A stretch of 64,000 nt of DNA, from assembly GCA_023450085.1 (NCBI GenBank), contig JAEXHI010000024.1, positions 124,001 through 188,000 on the forward strand, read 5' to 3'. The notes below the pieces were generated by a model. That model had not been told where the DNA came from. It saw only the letters and a list, made by a program, of their open reading frames with translations, and did not search any database. The stretch's first letter is position 1, and each line of letters begins with the position of its first letter. The DNA is from Bacteroidota bacterium. Lineage in GTDB: Bacteria > Bacteroidota > Bacteroidia > Sphingobacteriales > Sphingobacteriaceae. Both the position numbers and the translations under genes were made by a program. Shown here piece after piece: positions 63,957-64,000 of the stretch.

Positions 63957-64000
63957 ATGCCATCACCAAAAACAACAATGCGGGGTATTGTCCATGAGAT
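63957..64000 (+). CDS. Start of a further gene, cut by the window edge
   Basis: ATG followed by 14 open codons (MPSPKTTMRGIVHE). It continues past the window, and nothing can be said about its function. Confidence 0.4.
   Translation, partial: MPSPKTTMRGIVHE

Overview
The window looks like chromosome of a Bacteroidota member of the Sphingobacteriaceae, most likely Pedobacter or a close relative. The evidence is AT-rich DNA, promoters of the Bacteroidota type (TTTG, 19-base gap, TAnnTTTG), almost no Shine-Dalgarno sequences, tandem SusC/SusD pairs with a hybrid two-component regulator, type IX secretion sorting domains and PorP/SprF, and many short dispersed inverted repeats between genes. The genus is inferred, not proven.

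Layout. 1-6.5 kb: the 3' end of an ECF sigma factor gene, map, then a four-gene efflux operon (TetR regulator, TolC, EmrA-like adaptor, EmrB-like MFS pump) with a palindromic operator over its promoter and a hairpin terminator after it. 6.9-20.7 kb: housekeeping and conserved genes. These are a secreted phosphoesterase, aroK, a leftward run (Nmad1/DUF1599, phytanoyl-CoA dioxygenase-like, DoxX-thioredoxin, an ABC permease, DinB), then folP and the c-di-AMP synthase gene, a bacilliredoxin, two small membrane proteins, a DUF1080 protein, ahcY with a textbook promoter, an SDR and a GyrI-like protein.

20.9-47.3 kb: one large leftward polysaccharide utilisation locus, most likely for xylan. It holds a GH3 beta-glucosidase/xylosidase, two GH10 xylanase lipoproteins, a GH2 enzyme, two SusC/SusD pairs and a 1379-residue HTCC regulator. 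Inserted in it is a small type IX secretion module: two secreted proteins sharing an N-terminal domain but carrying different C-terminal sorting domains, flanking a PorP/SprF protein.

47.6-58.1 kb: a fatty acid desaturase, a divergent flavodoxin-fold oxidoreductase/HxlR pair, and a compact RiPP-like locus. The RiPP-like locus has a LytTR response regulator, a LytS-type histidine kinase, a full-length LanB-type dehydratase and, on the opposite strand between regulator and kinase, an unlisted 55-codon gene for a Ser/Thr-rich peptide with no cysteine and its own well-formed promoter. There is no LanC cyclase, protease or exporter nearby. This is the most interesting region. A serine hydrolase with TPRs and a membrane-anchored AraC regulator follow.

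58.2-64.0 kb: the left end of a prophage or similar integrated element. It starts at a 17-base tRNA 3'-end remnant that still has the tRNA's own terminator. Divergent repressor and early genes flank perfect palindromic operators, followed by small early genes, an HD phosphohydrolase and a DUF6745 protein with an in-frame 12-bp repeat. No integrase or structural gene lies inside the window.
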